A DNA stretch of 64,000 nt from Brevibacillus laterosporus LMG 15441 (GTDB taxonomy: Bacteria; Bacillota; Bacilli; Brevibacillales; Brevibacillaceae): the NCBI RefSeq assembly GCF_000219535.2, contig NZ_CP007806.1, positions 1,300,501 to 1,364,500 of the forward strand. The letters are read 5' to 3'. Shown here piece by piece: positions 1-9,854 of this stretch (the stretch's first letter is position 1; each line of letters opens with the position of its first letter). Under the pieces are notes generated by a model, which searched no databases, had not been told where the DNA came from, and worked only from the letters and a program-made list of their open reading frames with translations. The position numbers were made by a program, and so were the translations under genes.

Positions 1-2045
1 CTGTTGCTGGCATGCAGTACCAACCTGAGCATATCGCTAAATCTCTATATCAAGCTTCGTATCAGCCGCCTAATCCTAATGAATATGTGAGGGAGTCAGT
101 GGAAGATCAGGAGGCAATGACTGATGGAGTGTATGTAGAACCAGTCTCCTATCATGAGCAGGTTGAAACAGAAGTAGATATAGAGGAGAAGGAGAGTAAA
201 TCTTTTTACGAAGAAGTTACTTTTAAGGAGGAGTCACCTCACCTTGAGCAATCTGCATCATTTGAATTAATTGCAGAGCATCAGGAAACATCGAGAGAGC
301 CAAAGGAAGCTGTTGCAAAGCACCAAGAAACCGTTCCAGAGCTAAAAGAAGCCGTTGCAAAATCCCAAGAGACAGTTGCCGAACCAAAAGAGGTTGCTGA
401 AAAACGCCAAGAAACCGTTCCAGAGCCAAAAGAAGCTATTGCAAAATCGCAAGAAATAGCTCCAGAGCTAAAGGAAGCCGTTGCAAAATCCCAAGAGACG
501 GTTGCCGAACTAAAAGAAGTTGCTGAAAACCGTCAAGAAACCGTTCCAGAGCCAAAAGAAGCTATTGCAAAATCGCAAGAAATAGCTCCAGAGCCAAAGG
601 AAGCCGTTGCAAAAACCCAAGAGACGGTTGCCGAACTAAAAGAAGTTGCAGAAAAACGCCAAGAAACCGTTCCGGAGCCAAAAGAAGCCGTTGCAAAACC
701 GCAAGAAATAGCTCCAGAGCTAAAGGAAGCCGTTGCAAAACCGCAAGAGACAGTTGCCGAACCAAAAGAGGTTGCTAAAAAACGCCAAGAAACCGTTCCG
801 GAGCCAAAAGAGGCCGTTGCAAAACCGCAAGAAATAGCTCCAGAGCCAAAAGAAGCCGTTGCAAAATCTCAAGAGACAGTTGCCGAACCAAAAGAGGTTG
901 CTGAAAAGCGCCAAGAAACCGTTCCGGAGCCAAAAGAAGCCGTTGCAAAACCGCAAGAAATAGCTCCAGAGCCAAAGGAAGCCGTTGTAAAAACCCAAGA
1001 GACAGTTGCTGAACCAAAAGAAGTTGCTGAAAAACGCCAAGAAACCGTTCCGGAGCCAAAAAAGGCCGTTGCAAAAACCCAAGAGACAGTTGCCGAACCA
1101 AAAGAAGTTGCTGAAAAACGCCAAGAAACTGTTCCGGAGCCAAAAGAAGCCGTTGCAAAACCGCAAGAAATAGCTCCAGAGCCAAAGGAAGCCGTTGCAA
1201 AAACCCAAGAGACGGTTGCCAAACACCAAGAAGTAGCTCCAAAACCAAAAGAAGCTGCAACGAAACGCCCGGAGGTAACTCCAGAACCAAAAGAAGTTGT
1301 TACGAAACAACATGAAGAGCGGATAGAGAATCATCACTCTCAATCAACAGTGCAATTAGTTGAGGGGAGTGAAGGAGATCAGGTAGATATAACCACAACA
1401 GCAAAAAAAGAAGCAATAACAGAAAGAATAACAGAAAGAATAACAGAAACAGCAACAGAAACTGCCAAAGTACATGTCGAACTAGATGAAAATAAGGTAA
1501 AAGTTCATACAGCAGATTATGATCAGGAGCAACAAGAGCCTACTATCAGGACGGAATTAAGCACAGAAGAAGAGGCAACTGTGCTCATGGCTCAATTGGA
1601 GAAGGAAGAAGCAAAATCGGCAGAGGAAAATACAGCATCCCAAGTTGAACAGGAAAAAGAAATGAAGGTTGCAATTGGCTCAAAAAACAATCATAAAGAG
1701 CAAAATGAAATGATGAACTTCTCCAATATTTTCTCACACTTACATGGAAATGAGAAAAATAAAAATCTGCGTGAGGAGAGTAAACAAGAGGAGGAGCTTT
1801 CAGAGCAAACGAAAGCAAAACGTGATACCAGTAGTTCACGTAAAGATGCATTAGGGAATCTAACTTCATTTGTTCAAGATCGCACAGAAAAATTCAGTAA
1901 ATTGAAAATGTGCATTATCCAAAAAAATGATACCTTAGATTCCATTGCACAGCGGTATGAAATGTCCGTAAGCAAAATTAAAGAAGCAAATCGAATGTCA
2001 ACAGATCGGGTAGAAGAGGGGCAAATTCTTTACATTCCGCAATAA
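1..2045 (+). CDS. spoVID: SpoVID-like spore coat/encasement protein, 5' end outside window
   Basis: The reading frame is open to the left edge (codons before the first ATG at 12 have no stop), so the N-terminal domain is missing. Visible parts are an acidic linker, about 24 tandem 14-residue Glu/Lys/Pro-rich units (residues 89 to about 435 counted from the ATG at 12), a second acidic/Gln-rich stretch, and a C-terminal LysM domain of about 45 residues beginning MCIIQKNDTLDSIAQRYEMS. A C-terminal LysM in a gene directly upstream of ysxE and valS is the layout of SpoVID, which drives spore encasement by coat proteins in the mother cell. Family assignment rests on LysM position plus synteny. The repeat array is much larger than I expect for SpoVID. 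SafA, the other LysM coat protein, lies separately at 37367. Confidence 0.82.
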   Translation, partial: VAGMQYQPEHIAKSLYQASYQPPNPNEYVRESVEDQEAMTDGVYVEPVSYHEQVETEVDIEEKESKSFYEEVTFKEESPHLEQSASFELIAEHQETSREPKEAVAKHQETVPELKEAVAKSQETVAEPKEVAEKRQETVPEPKEAIAKSQEIAPELKEAVAKSQETVAELKEVAENRQETVPEPKEAIAKSQEIAPEPKEAVAKTQETVAELKEVAEKRQETVPEPKEAVAKPQEIAPELKEAVAKPQETVAEPKEVAKKRQETVPEPKEAVAKPQEIAPEPKEAVAKSQETVAEPKEVAEKRQETVPEPKEAVAKPQEIAPEPKEAVVKTQETVAEPKEVAEKRQETVPEPKKAVAKTQETVAEPKEVAEKRQETVPEPKEAVAKPQEIAPEPKEAVAKTQETVAKHQEVAPKPKEAATKRPEVTPEPKEVVTKQHEERIENHHSQSTVQLVEGSEGDQVDITTTAKKEAITERITERITETATETAKVHVELDENKVKVHTADYDQEQQEPTIRTELSTEEEATVLMAQLEKEEAKSAEENTASQVEQEKEMKVAIGSKNNHKEQNEMMNFSNIFSHLHGNEKNKNLREESKQEEELSEQTKAKRDTSSSRKDALGNLTSFVQDRTEKFSKLKMCIIQKNDTLDSIAQRYEMSVSKIKEANRMSTDRVEEGQILYIPQ
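276..1316 (+). repeat. Coding tandem repeats, 42-bp unit in 126-bp higher-order period
   Basis: The unit is 14 residues with consensus xQE(T/I)(V/A)xE(P/L)KE(A/V)xAx. Three unit types alternate: A (KRQETVPEPKEAVA), B (KPQEIAPEPKEAVA) and C (KTQETVAEPKEVAE), giving a 42-residue, 126-bp super-period. About 22 units are clean and two or three degenerate ones close the array. Once, near 1060-1110, an A unit is followed directly by C with no B. The array lies inside the spoVID frame and keeps frame throughout. Confidence 0.93.
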
Positions 2046-2059
2046 GGGGAGAGAAGGGC

Positions 2060-3043
2060 ATGGCAAAGGAACAATTAGATATTTCCCCCATCTGCAAACG
2101 ATATAAACTGAAAACGACCAAAATAACACCAAAAGTGGATTACTATTTAATAGAAACAAACAGGGGAACCAAAGAGGTAAGGGTATGGCCTCGTATAGAA
2201 TATATGCGTTGGTCTTACGGATGGCGTGAGCAAATGGCGCGTCAGGGGGTTAAAAACGTAGAACGATTTATTCGTACCAAAGATTCGAAGCCTTATATAG
2301 TATCAAATAAAAAGGGTTATAGCATGATGGATCACCATCGCGTAGAAGAACCTATCGCCTACACCACTGATAACATGCTGGAATGTGGTCGTATAACAGC
2401 GCAAATGCATTTAGCCCAACAAGCGCAATCCCTCCAAATTGGTGGAGAATTGTTGAAACGAGAACAATTACATGCACAGCAAGGGCTGGATCGGACAAAA
2501 AAATTTTTAAAGCAGTGGGAACGAGATCGTAATGCCAAGAAGCGCAATAAATGGGGAAGCTTGTTTCCGTCAATCTTAGAACGGATGGAGCGCAGTGCTA
2601 CCTTGATTCAGAGCGTATCCTTACCAGATGAAGTGCTTGCAGCTTCTCATAAGGACTTATCACGGAAGAATTGGGTAATGGTTGACGATCAAGTGTTTTT
2701 GCGAGGCTTTTATAAAACCTCTCTCACTGTTCAGCATAAGGATACAGCAAGCTTTTTACAGGAAATTGCGTTGGATGGTGGAGATCCGGCATTGGTTGAC
2801 GCCTTTCTAGATGGTTATGAAGAGGTAAAACCATTGAATTATGAAGAGTTTCGTTTACTACTCTCCTTTATGGCCTATCCGCATGAATTATGGAAAACGT
2901 TGGAAAAGGTTCTTCAAGCTAGCACAAAAGAGGATAAACAAGCTGCAGAGGATGTCAAACAATCAGTCATGCGACAGCGAGAATTGGATTATCATCTGCA
3001 ACGCTTGGCGAAGCGAGCAGAGCGAGGACGGCAACCGTCATGA
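2060..3043 (+). CDS. ysxE: YsxE/CotS-family spore coat kinase-like protein (first of tandem pair)
   Basis: This 327-residue protein has the aminoglycoside-phosphotransferase-like fold signature of CotS/YsxE spore coat proteins. It starts at ATG 2060 behind GGGGAGAGAAGG. The catalytic-loop motif is kept (SHKDLSRKNW, near residue 197), but the place where the family has a metal-binding Asp (IDFD-type) reads VFLRGFYKTSL. It may therefore bind a substrate or partner without phosphotransfer, which is my inference. The spoVID-ysxE pairing is conserved in Bacillus, where YsxE is a coat protein made in the mother cell. Its stop codon overlaps the next ATG (ATGA at 3040), so the two kinase-like genes are co-translated. 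Confidence 0.85.
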   Translation: MAKEQLDISPICKRYKLKTTKITPKVDYYLIETNRGTKEVRVWPRIEYMRWSYGWREQMARQGVKNVERFIRTKDSKPYIVSNKKGYSMMDHHRVEEPIAYTTDNMLECGRITAQMHLAQQAQSLQIGGELLKREQLHAQQGLDRTKKFLKQWERDRNAKKRNKWGSLFPSILERMERSATLIQSVSLPDEVLAASHKDLSRKNWVMVDDQVFLRGFYKTSLTVQHKDTASFLQEIALDGGDPALVDAFLDGYEEVKPLNYEEFRLLLSFMAYPHELWKTLEKVLQASTKEDKQAAEDVKQSVMRQRELDYHLQRLAKRAERGRQPS

Positions 3044-4035
3044 GTCAGTACGATCAACTCTTTCCCTTGTTTAACGAGTACGATATGTATGTACAATCAA
3101 TTGAGTTGGTTAAAGCTCCACGTGTATTCAAAGGGATTACTCCAAATGGGTGTTATTCCTGCAAAAAAACAGCCACACCGGCCACTCGCCTACTTTATGT
3201 GGGTGGCGTATTGAGGCATTTGGAGCAAAGAGGCTGGGATGGTGCTATCCCTCTTTTATATACCAAAATTGATGAGCCATATGTAAAGCAAGGGGGAGAG
3301 GTTTATTATTTAACCCAATGGGAGGATAGTGTTTCAATTTCCAAAGCGAATCTGTCTAGCTGGGCTTCGGGCACAGTTGTTCGATTGGCGGAGTTTCATC
3401 AGCTAACGCAAAATTACCGAATTGAAGATCCAAAGCAGGTGGAGCCGCTCGTTGATGCCCTAATTAATAGATGGCAAAGCTGGATTCGTCAATTGGCTAT
3501 GTTCCGTGATCTCGCTAATGAACGTGATTATGCATCTCCGTTTGATGTGGCGTTTTTAGCAAATCATACTTTTATTGCTGACAATGCTAATCAAGCCTTG
3601 GAAAATTTACGCATTTGGCGAAGACGACACGAAACAAGCAATCAATTTCGCCTCTCGCTCATTCATGGTTATCCAGATCCAAGTCATACGGTTATGAATG
3701 AGAGCGGCAAAGTGCGTTTACTAAATTTTGACCGAACGGTGTTCGATACCCCCATTCGTGATGTAGCGGTAATGCTACGTAATTATTTTCAGCTTGGGGG
3801 CGAAAGTAAAACAGCAACTGATCTTTTTGAACAGTACAGTGAAGTGTTTCCCCTTCGACCAGAAGAGATTTCGCTACTACGATACTTTTTGCAATATCCT
3901 GAGAGGATCATGCGTAATCTGGAGTCCTACTATAATCGACGGTACGAATGGACGGAGCTATATGCAGTTAAACGATTGGAAAAGGATTTGGATCGGCTGG
4001 TGAGCTTAAATAGATGGACCAATCAAGCATTTTGA
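3040..4035 (+). CDS. CotS-family spore coat kinase-like protein, probable pseudokinase
   Basis: This 331-residue second copy of the kinase-like family overlaps the previous gene by ATGA. The catalytic loop that normally reads HGDxxxxN is LIHGYPDPSHTVMN here, with Tyr in place of the catalytic Asp, and the metal motif is RLLNFDRT with Asn in place of the first Asp. The later TPIRDVAVML helix typical of the fold is present. It looks like a degenerate (pseudo)kinase kept for structural or binding roles in the coat. The protein is as long as its neighbour and shows no frameshift, so this is not a decaying gene. A terminator follows at 4041, ending the spoVID-ysxE transcript. Confidence 0.8.
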   Translation: MSQYDQLFPLFNEYDMYVQSIELVKAPRVFKGITPNGCYSCKKTATPATRLLYVGGVLRHLEQRGWDGAIPLLYTKIDEPYVKQGGEVYYLTQWEDSVSISKANLSSWASGTVVRLAEFHQLTQNYRIEDPKQVEPLVDALINRWQSWIRQLAMFRDLANERDYASPFDVAFLANHTFIADNANQALENLRIWRRRHETSNQFRLSLIHGYPDPSHTVMNESGKVRLLNFDRTVFDTPIRDVAVMLRNYFQLGGESKTATDLFEQYSEVFPLRPEEISLLRYFLQYPERIMRNLESYYNRRYEWTELYAVKRLEKDLDRLVSLNRWTNQAF

Positions 4036-4040
4036 TTTAG

Positions 4041-4070
4041 ACGCCTTCTTGGGAAAAGGAGGCGTTTTTT
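4041..4070 (+). terminator. Intrinsic terminator of the spoVID-ysxE operon
   Basis: The arms ACGCCTTCTT and AAAAGGAGGCGT pair (one G-U) and are followed by TTTTTTT. The hairpin starts five bases after the stop codon. Confidence 0.88.
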
Positions 4071-4102
4071 TGCATGATGGGTGGGTAAACATAATGACGT
4101 GA

Positions 4103-4288
4103 CTACAGCCAATCCATCGAGAATGCGGCATAAGAAATGGCGAGGAAGCCGAGGATTAATACATCGAGAGAGGTGGGCAATAGTAAGGTTCTAATAAACT
4201 GAAAGGCTGTAAAAGGCAATAGAAACTGCTTATAGGAAGCTTTTACATTGTGTAGAAAAGAACTGTATTTAAAGCGTCGCCAATTCAT
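4103..4288 (-). CDS. Small membrane protein of unknown function (61 aa)
   Basis: The reading frame on the - strand begins at ATG 4288, with AAGGGGTG six bases upstream. A GTG three codons earlier lies inside that Shine-Dalgarno sequence and is less likely. The protein starts MNWRRFKYSSFLHNVKAS, basic and amphipathic, then has two hydrophobic stretches (around QFLLPFTAFQFIRTLLL and DVLILGFLAISYAAF). It is the only minus-strand gene between two plus-strand units. I do not recognise a family. The strong ribosome-binding site and clean membrane-protein composition argue that it is real. Confidence 0.55.
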   Translation of the reverse strand: MNWRRFKYSSFLHNVKASYKQFLLPFTAFQFIRTLLLPTSLDVLILGFLAISYAAFSMDWL

Positions 4289-4425
4289 AATGATCACCCC
4301 TTACTGCACAGTGTATGCAGTATGCGGATAGAGGGTGAAGCCCAGCAGCACTTTATGAATCGTTTCTTTACATGAATTGCAGTAAAATATAAAAAAACAA
4401 ATAAAGAAGAGAGGATGTGGTTCTT

Positions 4426-5289
4426 TTGATTGAACATAGAAGGGTTAACACCGTTCAACTATTCAAGAGAGCTTTTTTTATCATTCTAGGGTCCATGATT
4501 TTTTCATTTGGACTAGAAGAATTTTTGATTCCCAATCAAGTCATTGATGGAGGAATTACGGGTGTTTCTATTATTTTTAGTCATTTGACAGGCTGGCCAA
4601 TTGGTCTTTTCTTATTTTTATTAAATATTCCCTTCCTCATTATTGGTTATAAGCACATAGGTAGAACGTTTGCCCTATCTACATTGTTTGGAGTTACGAC
4701 CATGTCAATTGCTACAAGTTTATTGCACCCAGTCAGCGCTGTTACGAGGGAACCGTTTCTCGCTGCGGTTTATGGTGGCGTATTTTTGGGGATAGGAGTA
4801 GGCTTGGTCATTCGTTATGGTGGGTCGCTGGATGGGACAGAGGTTGTAGCCATTTTGTTTAACAGGAAAACAGCCTTTTCTGTTGGAGAGGTAATCATGT
4901 TTTTCAACATATTTATTTTAGGCAGTGCGGGATTTGTATTTGGCTGGAATCAAGCGATGTATTCCTTACTTGCTTACTACATCGCCTACAAAATGATTGA
5001 ATTAACACTTGAGGGCTTTAACGAATCTAGGTCAGTCTGGATCATTAGTGACAAGCATCGAGAAATTGGTGAAGCTCTGCTAGCAAGGCTAGGACGTGGT
5101 GTTACTTATTTGAACGGGGAAGGTGGATATTCTAGAGATAATAAGACAATTATCTTTACCGTTATCACCCGATTGGAAGAGGCCAAATTAAAATCAATTG
5201 TAGAAGAATGGGATCAGTCTGCATTTTTAGCCATTGGAAACATTCGTGATGTAAAAGGCGGTCGTTTTAAGAAGGAAGCGATTCATTAA
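4426..5289 (+). CDS. YitT-family membrane protein (DUF161 + DUF2179)
   Basis: About five hydrophobic segments in the first 190 residues, with motifs LIPNQVIDGGITGVSII and RYGGSLDGTEVVAIL, are typical of the YitT/DUF161 family. A soluble C-terminal DUF2179 domain (VTYLNGEGGYSRDNKTIIFTV) ends the protein. I chose TTG at 4426, which sits ten bases after AGAGAGGA; the upstream GTG at 4417 is too close to that site. The transport substrate of this family is not established. The gene has its own terminator and no operon partner. Confidence 0.85.
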   Translation: MIEHRRVNTVQLFKRAFFIILGSMIFSFGLEEFLIPNQVIDGGITGVSIIFSHLTGWPIGLFLFLLNIPFLIIGYKHIGRTFALSTLFGVTTMSIATSLLHPVSAVTREPFLAAVYGGVFLGIGVGLVIRYGGSLDGTEVVAILFNRKTAFSVGEVIMFFNIFILGSAGFVFGWNQAMYSLLAYYIAYKMIELTLEGFNESRSVWIISDKHREIGEALLARLGRGVTYLNGEGGYSRDNKTIIFTVITRLEEAKLKSIVEEWDQSAFLAIGNIRDVKGGRFKKEAIH

Positions 5290-5293
5290 AAGG

Positions 5294-5350
5294 AACGAAG
5301 GCTGTCTGATTTAGAAGGGAAGGTAAATCAAACAGCTTTCGTTTCTGTCT
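5294..5350 (+). terminator. Terminator after the yitT-like gene
   Basis: A long imperfect hairpin pairs AACGAAGGCTGTCTGATTTA (5294-5313) with TAAATCAAACAGCTTTCGTT (5324-5343), followed by a weak T run (TTCTGTCT). Confidence 0.7.
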
Positions 5351-5374
5351 GTAAGCATTCACATTTTTCTCTAT

Positions 5375-5403
5375 TTGACGTACCATTAGGGGTTCGCTAT
5401 AAT
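5375..5403 (+). promoter_or_regulatory. SigA promoter of valS
   Basis: TTGACG, a 17-bp spacer and TATAAT (5398-5403). The predicted start near 5410 is just upstream of T-box Stem I. Confidence 0.85.
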
Positions 5404-5435
5404 ATGCTGTATATGATTATATATGCAATGCTATG

Positions 5436-5720
5436 ATTGGAAAGAGTACATATACCCACCTTATCAGAGAGGGAGAATCATTAGCTGCGAGATTCTCTAA
5501 GGAGTAGGGATATGGAAAGTCATCCATGAGCAATTCCAATGAAATGAGAAGTAATAAAGTAGTTGGAATCGGCGTCAAACCGTTATCTTGTTAGAGTGAA
5601 CGCGTGAGTTCCGTACTTTCACATAGTGGGAAATGTATTTGAATGATGATAACGCGCGTTAACAAAGGTGGTACCGCGAAACAAACTCCTTTTCGTCCTT
5701 TGATGATGAGGAGTTTTTTT
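5436..5720 (+). promoter_or_regulatory. T-box riboswitch (valine) controlling valS
   Basis: Stem I is closed by ATTGGAA (5436-5442) with TTCCAAT (5534-5540). An upper helix CATAT/ATATG leaves an internal loop with AGAGTA on the 5' side and GTC at 5519-5521 on the 3' side. GUC is a valine codon followed by a purine, as expected for a specifier. The conserved T-box AAAGGTGGTACCGCG is at 5664-5678. Its bulge TGGT (5669-5672) ends in U, which pairs with an A discriminator base. The terminator pairs AAACTCCT (5683-5690) with AGGAGTTT (5709-5716) before a T run. Uncharged tRNA-Val would favour the antiterminator and so valS expression. The 475 bases between yitT and valS are explained by this element and its promoter. 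Confidence 0.93.
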
Positions 5721-5764
5721 ATTTGCCCATGTAATGATGTGCAATTATAAGGAGGAATAGGTTT

Positions 5765-8431
5765 ATGGCAAACGAACAAGCATCTCTTGATTCACAACTA
5801 CCAAAAAACTATGATCCAAAGGCAGCGGAGGCCAAATGGTATCCCTACTGGATGGAACAAGAATTTTTTAAAGCGGAGCGCGATCCAAAGAAAGCTCCTT
5901 ATACGATTGTAATCCCACCTCCAAATGTAACGGGTAAGCTACATTTGGGTCATGCATTGGATACAACGCTACAAGATATTATTACACGTGCTAAGCGTAT
6001 GCAGGGATACAGTACGCTGTTTCTACCAGGAATGGATCATGCGGGTATCGCAACTCAAACGAAGGTAGAAGCAAACCTGCGTGAAGAGGGCTTAAGCCGT
6101 CATGATTTGGGCCGTGAAAAATTTATAGAAAAAGTTTGGGAATGGAAGCATGTCTATGCTAATCATATTCGTGAACAATGGGAAAAACTTGGACTTGCTC
6201 TAGATTACTCACGCGAGCGTTTTACGATGGACGAGGGCTTATCACGTGCCGTTCGTGAAGTATTTGTTCGCCTCTATGACAAAGGTTTGATCTACCGCGG
6301 TAAGCGCATCATTAACTGGGACCCAGCCGCTCGTACAGCCTTGTCTGATATCGAGGTTATTTATAAAGAAGTAAAAGGCGCGCTGCACCACATGCGTTAT
6401 CCATTAGCTGATGGAAGCGGCTTTATTGAAGTGGCTACAACTCGTCCTGAAACGATGCTAGGCGATACCGCAGTAGCCGTTCACCCAGAGGATGAACGTT
6501 ATAAAGATTTAGTTGGCAAAATGGTTGTTCTGCCGATTACAGGTCGCGAAATTCCGATTGTTGCGGACGATTATGTAGACCCTGAATTTGGTTCTGGTGC
6601 GGTTAAAATCACGCCTGCACACGATCCAAATGACTTTGAGCTGGGTCAACGTCATAATTTGGAACAAATCATTGTCATGGATGAATCAGGGGTAATGAAT
6701 GAAAATGCTGCTTCCTATAAAGGGCTTGATCGTTTCGCTTGTCGCAAGCAAATTATTAAAGACTTACAAGATCAAGGCGTTATGTTTAAAATCGAGGAGC
6801 ATATTCATCAGGTTGGACATAGTGAACGAAGTGACGCGGTAGTAGAGCCATACCTATCGACACAATGGTTTGTTAACATGCAGCCTCTTGCAGACGAAGC
6901 GCTAAAAAATGCTGCTTCCGAAGACAGTGTTACATTTGTTCCTGAACGTTTTAAAAACACGTACCTGCGCTGGATCGAAAATATTCGTGATTGGTGCATT
7001 TCCCGACAATTATGGTGGGGCCACCGTATTCCTGCTTGGTATTGCCAGGATTGTGGCGAGTTGCATGTATCCCGAGTTGATGTCACAGAATGCTGCAAAT
7101 GTAACTCCAGCAACCTTTCTCAGGATAATGACGTCTTAGATACGTGGTTCAGCTCTGCGTTGTGGCCATTCTCCACATTAGGTTGGCCAGATGAAACAGA
7201 AGACATGAAATACTTCTATCCAACTAACGTACTTGTAACAGGCTACGACATCATTTTCTTCTGGGTAGCACGTATGATTTTCAGCGGTTTGGAATTCACT
7301 GGTGAGAAGCCATTTGAGCACGTGTTAATCCACGGAATTATCCGCGATTCTGAAGGGCGTAAGATGTCTAAGTCGCTTGGTAACGGGGTTGACCCGATGG
7401 AAGTAATCGAGAAGTACGGTGCGGATGCTTTGCGTTTCACATTGGCAACGGGTAATTCCCCGGGTAATGACCAACGTTTTTATTGGGAAAAAGTAGAAGC
7501 GAACCGCAATTTTGCAAACAAGATCTGGAATGCTTCACGTTTTGCTTTGATGAATCTACAAGACTTTACGTATGAAGATATCGATTTAACCAAAGAATTA
7601 TCTGCACCTGATAAATGGATTTTAACCCGTCTTCAAGGAACCATCGCAGATGTTACTCGTTTGATGGATGCGTTTGATTTTGGAGAAGCAGGCCGTCTGC
7701 TATACAATTTCATCTGGGATGATTTGTGCGACTGGTACATTGAGATGGCTAAATTGCCATTGTACGGTACAGATGAACAAGCGAAAAAAGCAACTCAATC
7801 AGTGCTTGTATATGTGCTAGATCAGACGTTGCGTTTGCTACACCCATTCATGCCTTTCATCACGGAAGAAATATGGCAAGCCCTACCGCATCAGGGTGAA
7901 AGCATCACAATTGCTGCTTGGCCGCAGGCAAAAGGCGAGTTAACTTTTAACGATGCTGAAGCTGAAATGAGCTTGCTTATGGATATTATCCGCAGCGTGC
8001 GTAACATCCGTGCAGAAGTAAACGTGCCAATGTCTAAAAAAATTGAACTAGTAATCAAGGCTAACGATCAACAATCTCTTCAAAGTCTACAACGTGGAGA
8101 AGAGTTCTTGGTACGTTTCTGCAACCCTGAAAAACTAGTAATTGGTACTGATTTGGAAGCGCCAGAAAAAGCAATGTCCGCTGTTGTTACTGGTGCAGAG
8201 TTATTTTTACCGCTTGCAGGGTTACTTGACTTGGAACAGGAGCGCAAGCGTTTGGAGAAGGAAATTGATACACTAAATAAAGAAGTAGAACGCATCGAGA
8301 AAAAGCTGAACAACCCAGGCTTTATGGCAAAAGCTCCCGCAAATGTTATTGAGGAAGAAAAAGCTAAAATGGCAGACTACGCGAACAAGCGTGAAAAGGT
8401 CATCGCTCGTTTAGCTGATCTAGAATCCTAA
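5765..8431 (+). CDS. valS: Valyl-tRNA synthetase
   Basis: This class I aminoacyl-tRNA synthetase charges tRNA-Val in the cytoplasm. At 888 residues it is of usual length. The HIGH motif is HLGH at residues 60-63 after PPPNVTGK, and the KMSKS motif is at 533-537. The editing domain includes [17 protein letters not shown]-terminal coiled coil ([22 protein letters not shown]), typical of ValRS, ends the protein. The start ATG 5765 follows AAGGAGGAATAGGTTT. Expression is controlled by the valine T-box upstream. folC follows after 51 bases without a terminator, so read-through is likely. Confidence 0.98.
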   Translation: MANEQASLDSQLPKNYDPKAAEAKWYPYWMEQEFFKAERDPKKAPYTIVIPPPNVTGKLHLGHALDTTLQDIITRAKRMQGYSTLFLPGMDHAGIATQTKVEANLREEGLSRHDLGREKFIEKVWEWKHVYANHIREQWEKLGLALDYSRERFTMDEGLSRAVREVFVRLYDKGLIYRGKRIINWDPAARTALSDIEVIYKEVKGALHHMRYPLADGSGFIEVATTRPETMLGDTAVAVHPEDERYKDLVGKMVVLPITGREIPIVADDYVDPEFGSGAVKITPAHDPNDFELGQRHNLEQIIVMDESGVMNENAASYKGLDRFACRKQIIKDLQDQGVMFKIEEHIHQVGHSERSDAVVEPYLSTQWFVNMQPLADEALKNAASEDSVTFVPERFKNTYLRWIENIRDWCISRQLWWGHRIPAWYCQDCGELHVSRVDVTECCKCNSSNLSQDNDVLDTWFSSALWPFSTLGWPDETEDMKYFYPTNVLVTGYDIIFFWVARMIFSGLEFTGEKPFEHVLIHGIIRDSEGRKMSKSLGNGVDPMEVIEKYGADALRFTLATGNSPGNDQRFYWEKVEANRNFANKIWNASRFALMNLQDFTYEDIDLTKELSAPDKWILTRLQGTIADVTRLMDAFDFGEAGRLLYNFIWDDLCDWYIEMAKLPLYGTDEQAKKATQSVLVYVLDQTLRLLHPFMPFITEEIWQALPHQGESITIAAWPQAKGELTFNDAEAEMSLLMDIIRSVRNIRAEVNVPMSKKIELVIKANDQQSLQSLQRGEEFLVRFCNPEKLVIGTDLEAPEKAMSAVVTGAELFLPLAGLLDLEQERKRLEKEIDTLNKEVERIEKKLNNPGFMAKAPANVIEEEKAKMADYANKREKVIARLADLES

Positions 8432-8482
8432 GCTTGTCTGCTTCATTCTTGTCATAATTAAACGATTGGGGTCATACGGTAA

Positions 8483-9853
8483 ATGAAGGCAGATCATATT
8501 CTTACTTATGATGAAGCATTGGATTGGCTTCACAGCCCGTTACGTTTTGGACTTAAACCTGGTTTAGAGCGCATGAATTGGATGCTAGAGGAGTTAGGGC
8601 ATCCTGAACGAAATTTGTTATTTGTTCATGTGGCAGGTACCAATGGAAAAGGCTCTACGTGCACTTTTTTGACACACGTAATGCTGGAAGCGGGAATTAG
8701 TGTTGGAACCTTTACTTCCCCATATATCACTGATTTTCGCGAACGTATTCGATTTAATAACCAACTCATTCCACAGGACGACCTTGTTCGTCTTGTGGAT
8801 GAAATAAAGCCGTTGGTGGGGCGCTGTGAACGTGAAACGGAGTATGGCTGTCCTACTGAGTTTGAGGTTATTACTTTACTGGCGATCTGTTATTTTGGCA
8901 GAGTGGTCAGACCTGCGATTGTGATTTGGGAAACGGGGCTTGGTGGACGTTTGGATTCAACGAATGTTGTCCATCCCATCATAAGTGTCATTACCAATGT
9001 TGGTCTTGATCATACCAATGTTCTAGGCTCAACGATTGGTGAGATTGCTTTGGAAAAAGCCGGCATAATCAAATCAGGAGTGCCTGTTGTAGTAGGACAT
9101 CTGCACGAAGAGGCACTTGAGGTTATTTCTCGGATTACCAAACAAAAAAACAGCAGGCTTTATAGGCTAGGTAACGAATTTTATTCCAAGCCTCTCTTTA
9201 CAGAAGCTTCAAGAGGAGCCCAGCATATCGAATATGGTAGTTTATTTCGTCTCAACTCTTCCACATATCAATTGGGGTTACTAGGCAAACATCAGGTACA
9301 AAACGCGGGCGTGGCCTTGATGGTTCTAGATCTCATGAGAGAATTCTATGCTTTTTTTGTGGAGGAAGAAGATAGGAAGAAGGGTTTGGCGCAAGCTACA
9401 TGGCCAGGGCGCTTGGAGATTGTCTCACGAAAACCGTTATGTATGATAGATGGAGCACATAACACGGAAGGTATCACGATGCTAGTCGACAGTTTAACTG
9501 AGCTGGCAAGCGATACAAAGCGAGTTCATTTAATGTTCTCTGCTCTTGAGGATAAACCGTTGCCTCAAATGGCTCGGGTTCTTAAAGAGGCGCCGCTCGA
9601 ATTTGCCAACGTGTATCTCACGAGCTTTGATTTTCCAAGAGCCGCCTCTGTAGATACCTTAGAGGATGCTTTTTTGATGGGTGGCTTTAATCAAGAACAA
9701 CTGGAACGTGTTGATAATTGGGAAATCACGTTGCGTGAATGGCTGAGCGACGAGACGAAGAGCGATGAGACGTTGCTGATTTGCGGATCACTTTACTTCA
9801 TCTCTTTGGTACGCTCAATCTTTTTAATCCCCGTAGAACAGGTAGGTGAATAA
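8483..9853 (+). CDS. folC: Folylpolyglutamate synthase / dihydrofolate synthase
   Basis: This Mur-ligase-family enzyme adds glutamate to folates. The ATP-binding loop GTNGKGS lies at residues 52-58, followed by [11 protein letters not shown], the [13 protein letters not shown] segment and the ligase motif [10 protein letters not shown]. Its 456 residues fit the family. It follows valS as in Bacillus. The Shine-Dalgarno sequence is weak (TTGGGGTC, about ten bases upstream of ATG 8483). Its stop is one base upstream of the likely murC start, so the two related ligases are translationally linked. Confidence 0.95.
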   Translation: MKADHILTYDEALDWLHSPLRFGLKPGLERMNWMLEELGHPERNLLFVHVAGTNGKGSTCTFLTHVMLEAGISVGTFTSPYITDFRERIRFNNQLIPQDDLVRLVDEIKPLVGRCERETEYGCPTEFEVITLLAICYFGRVVRPAIVIWETGLGGRLDSTNVVHPIISVITNVGLDHTNVLGSTIGEIALEKAGIIKSGVPVVVGHLHEEALEVISRITKQKNSRLYRLGNEFYSKPLFTEASRGAQHIEYGSLFRLNSSTYQLGLLGKHQVQNAGVALMVLDLMREFYAFFVEEEDRKKGLAQATWPGRLEIVSRKPLCMIDGAHNTEGITMLVDSLTELASDTKRVHLMFSALEDKPLPQMARVLKEAPLEFANVYLTSFDFPRAASVDTLEDAFLMGGFNQEQLERVDNWEITLREWLSDETKSDETLLICGSLYFISLVRSIFLIPVEQVGE

Positions 9854-9854
9854 A

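Noticed and set aside
276-1316. Regular repeats considered as a CRISPR array
   Set aside because: The period is 42/126 bp with no unique spacers. Repeats are coding, in frame throughout, and there are no cas genes.
720-1343. Long antisense ORFs (up to 207 codons) on the - strand in the spoVID repeats
   Set aside because: They come from the codon bias of the + strand repeats in other frames. Their products are repetitive Phe/Leu/Trp-rich, with no ribosome-binding site.
5541-5660. Second regulatory element between T-box Stem I and the antiterminator
   Set aside because: The small hairpins here fit the Stem II/III region of the same T-box. No separate motif was recognised.
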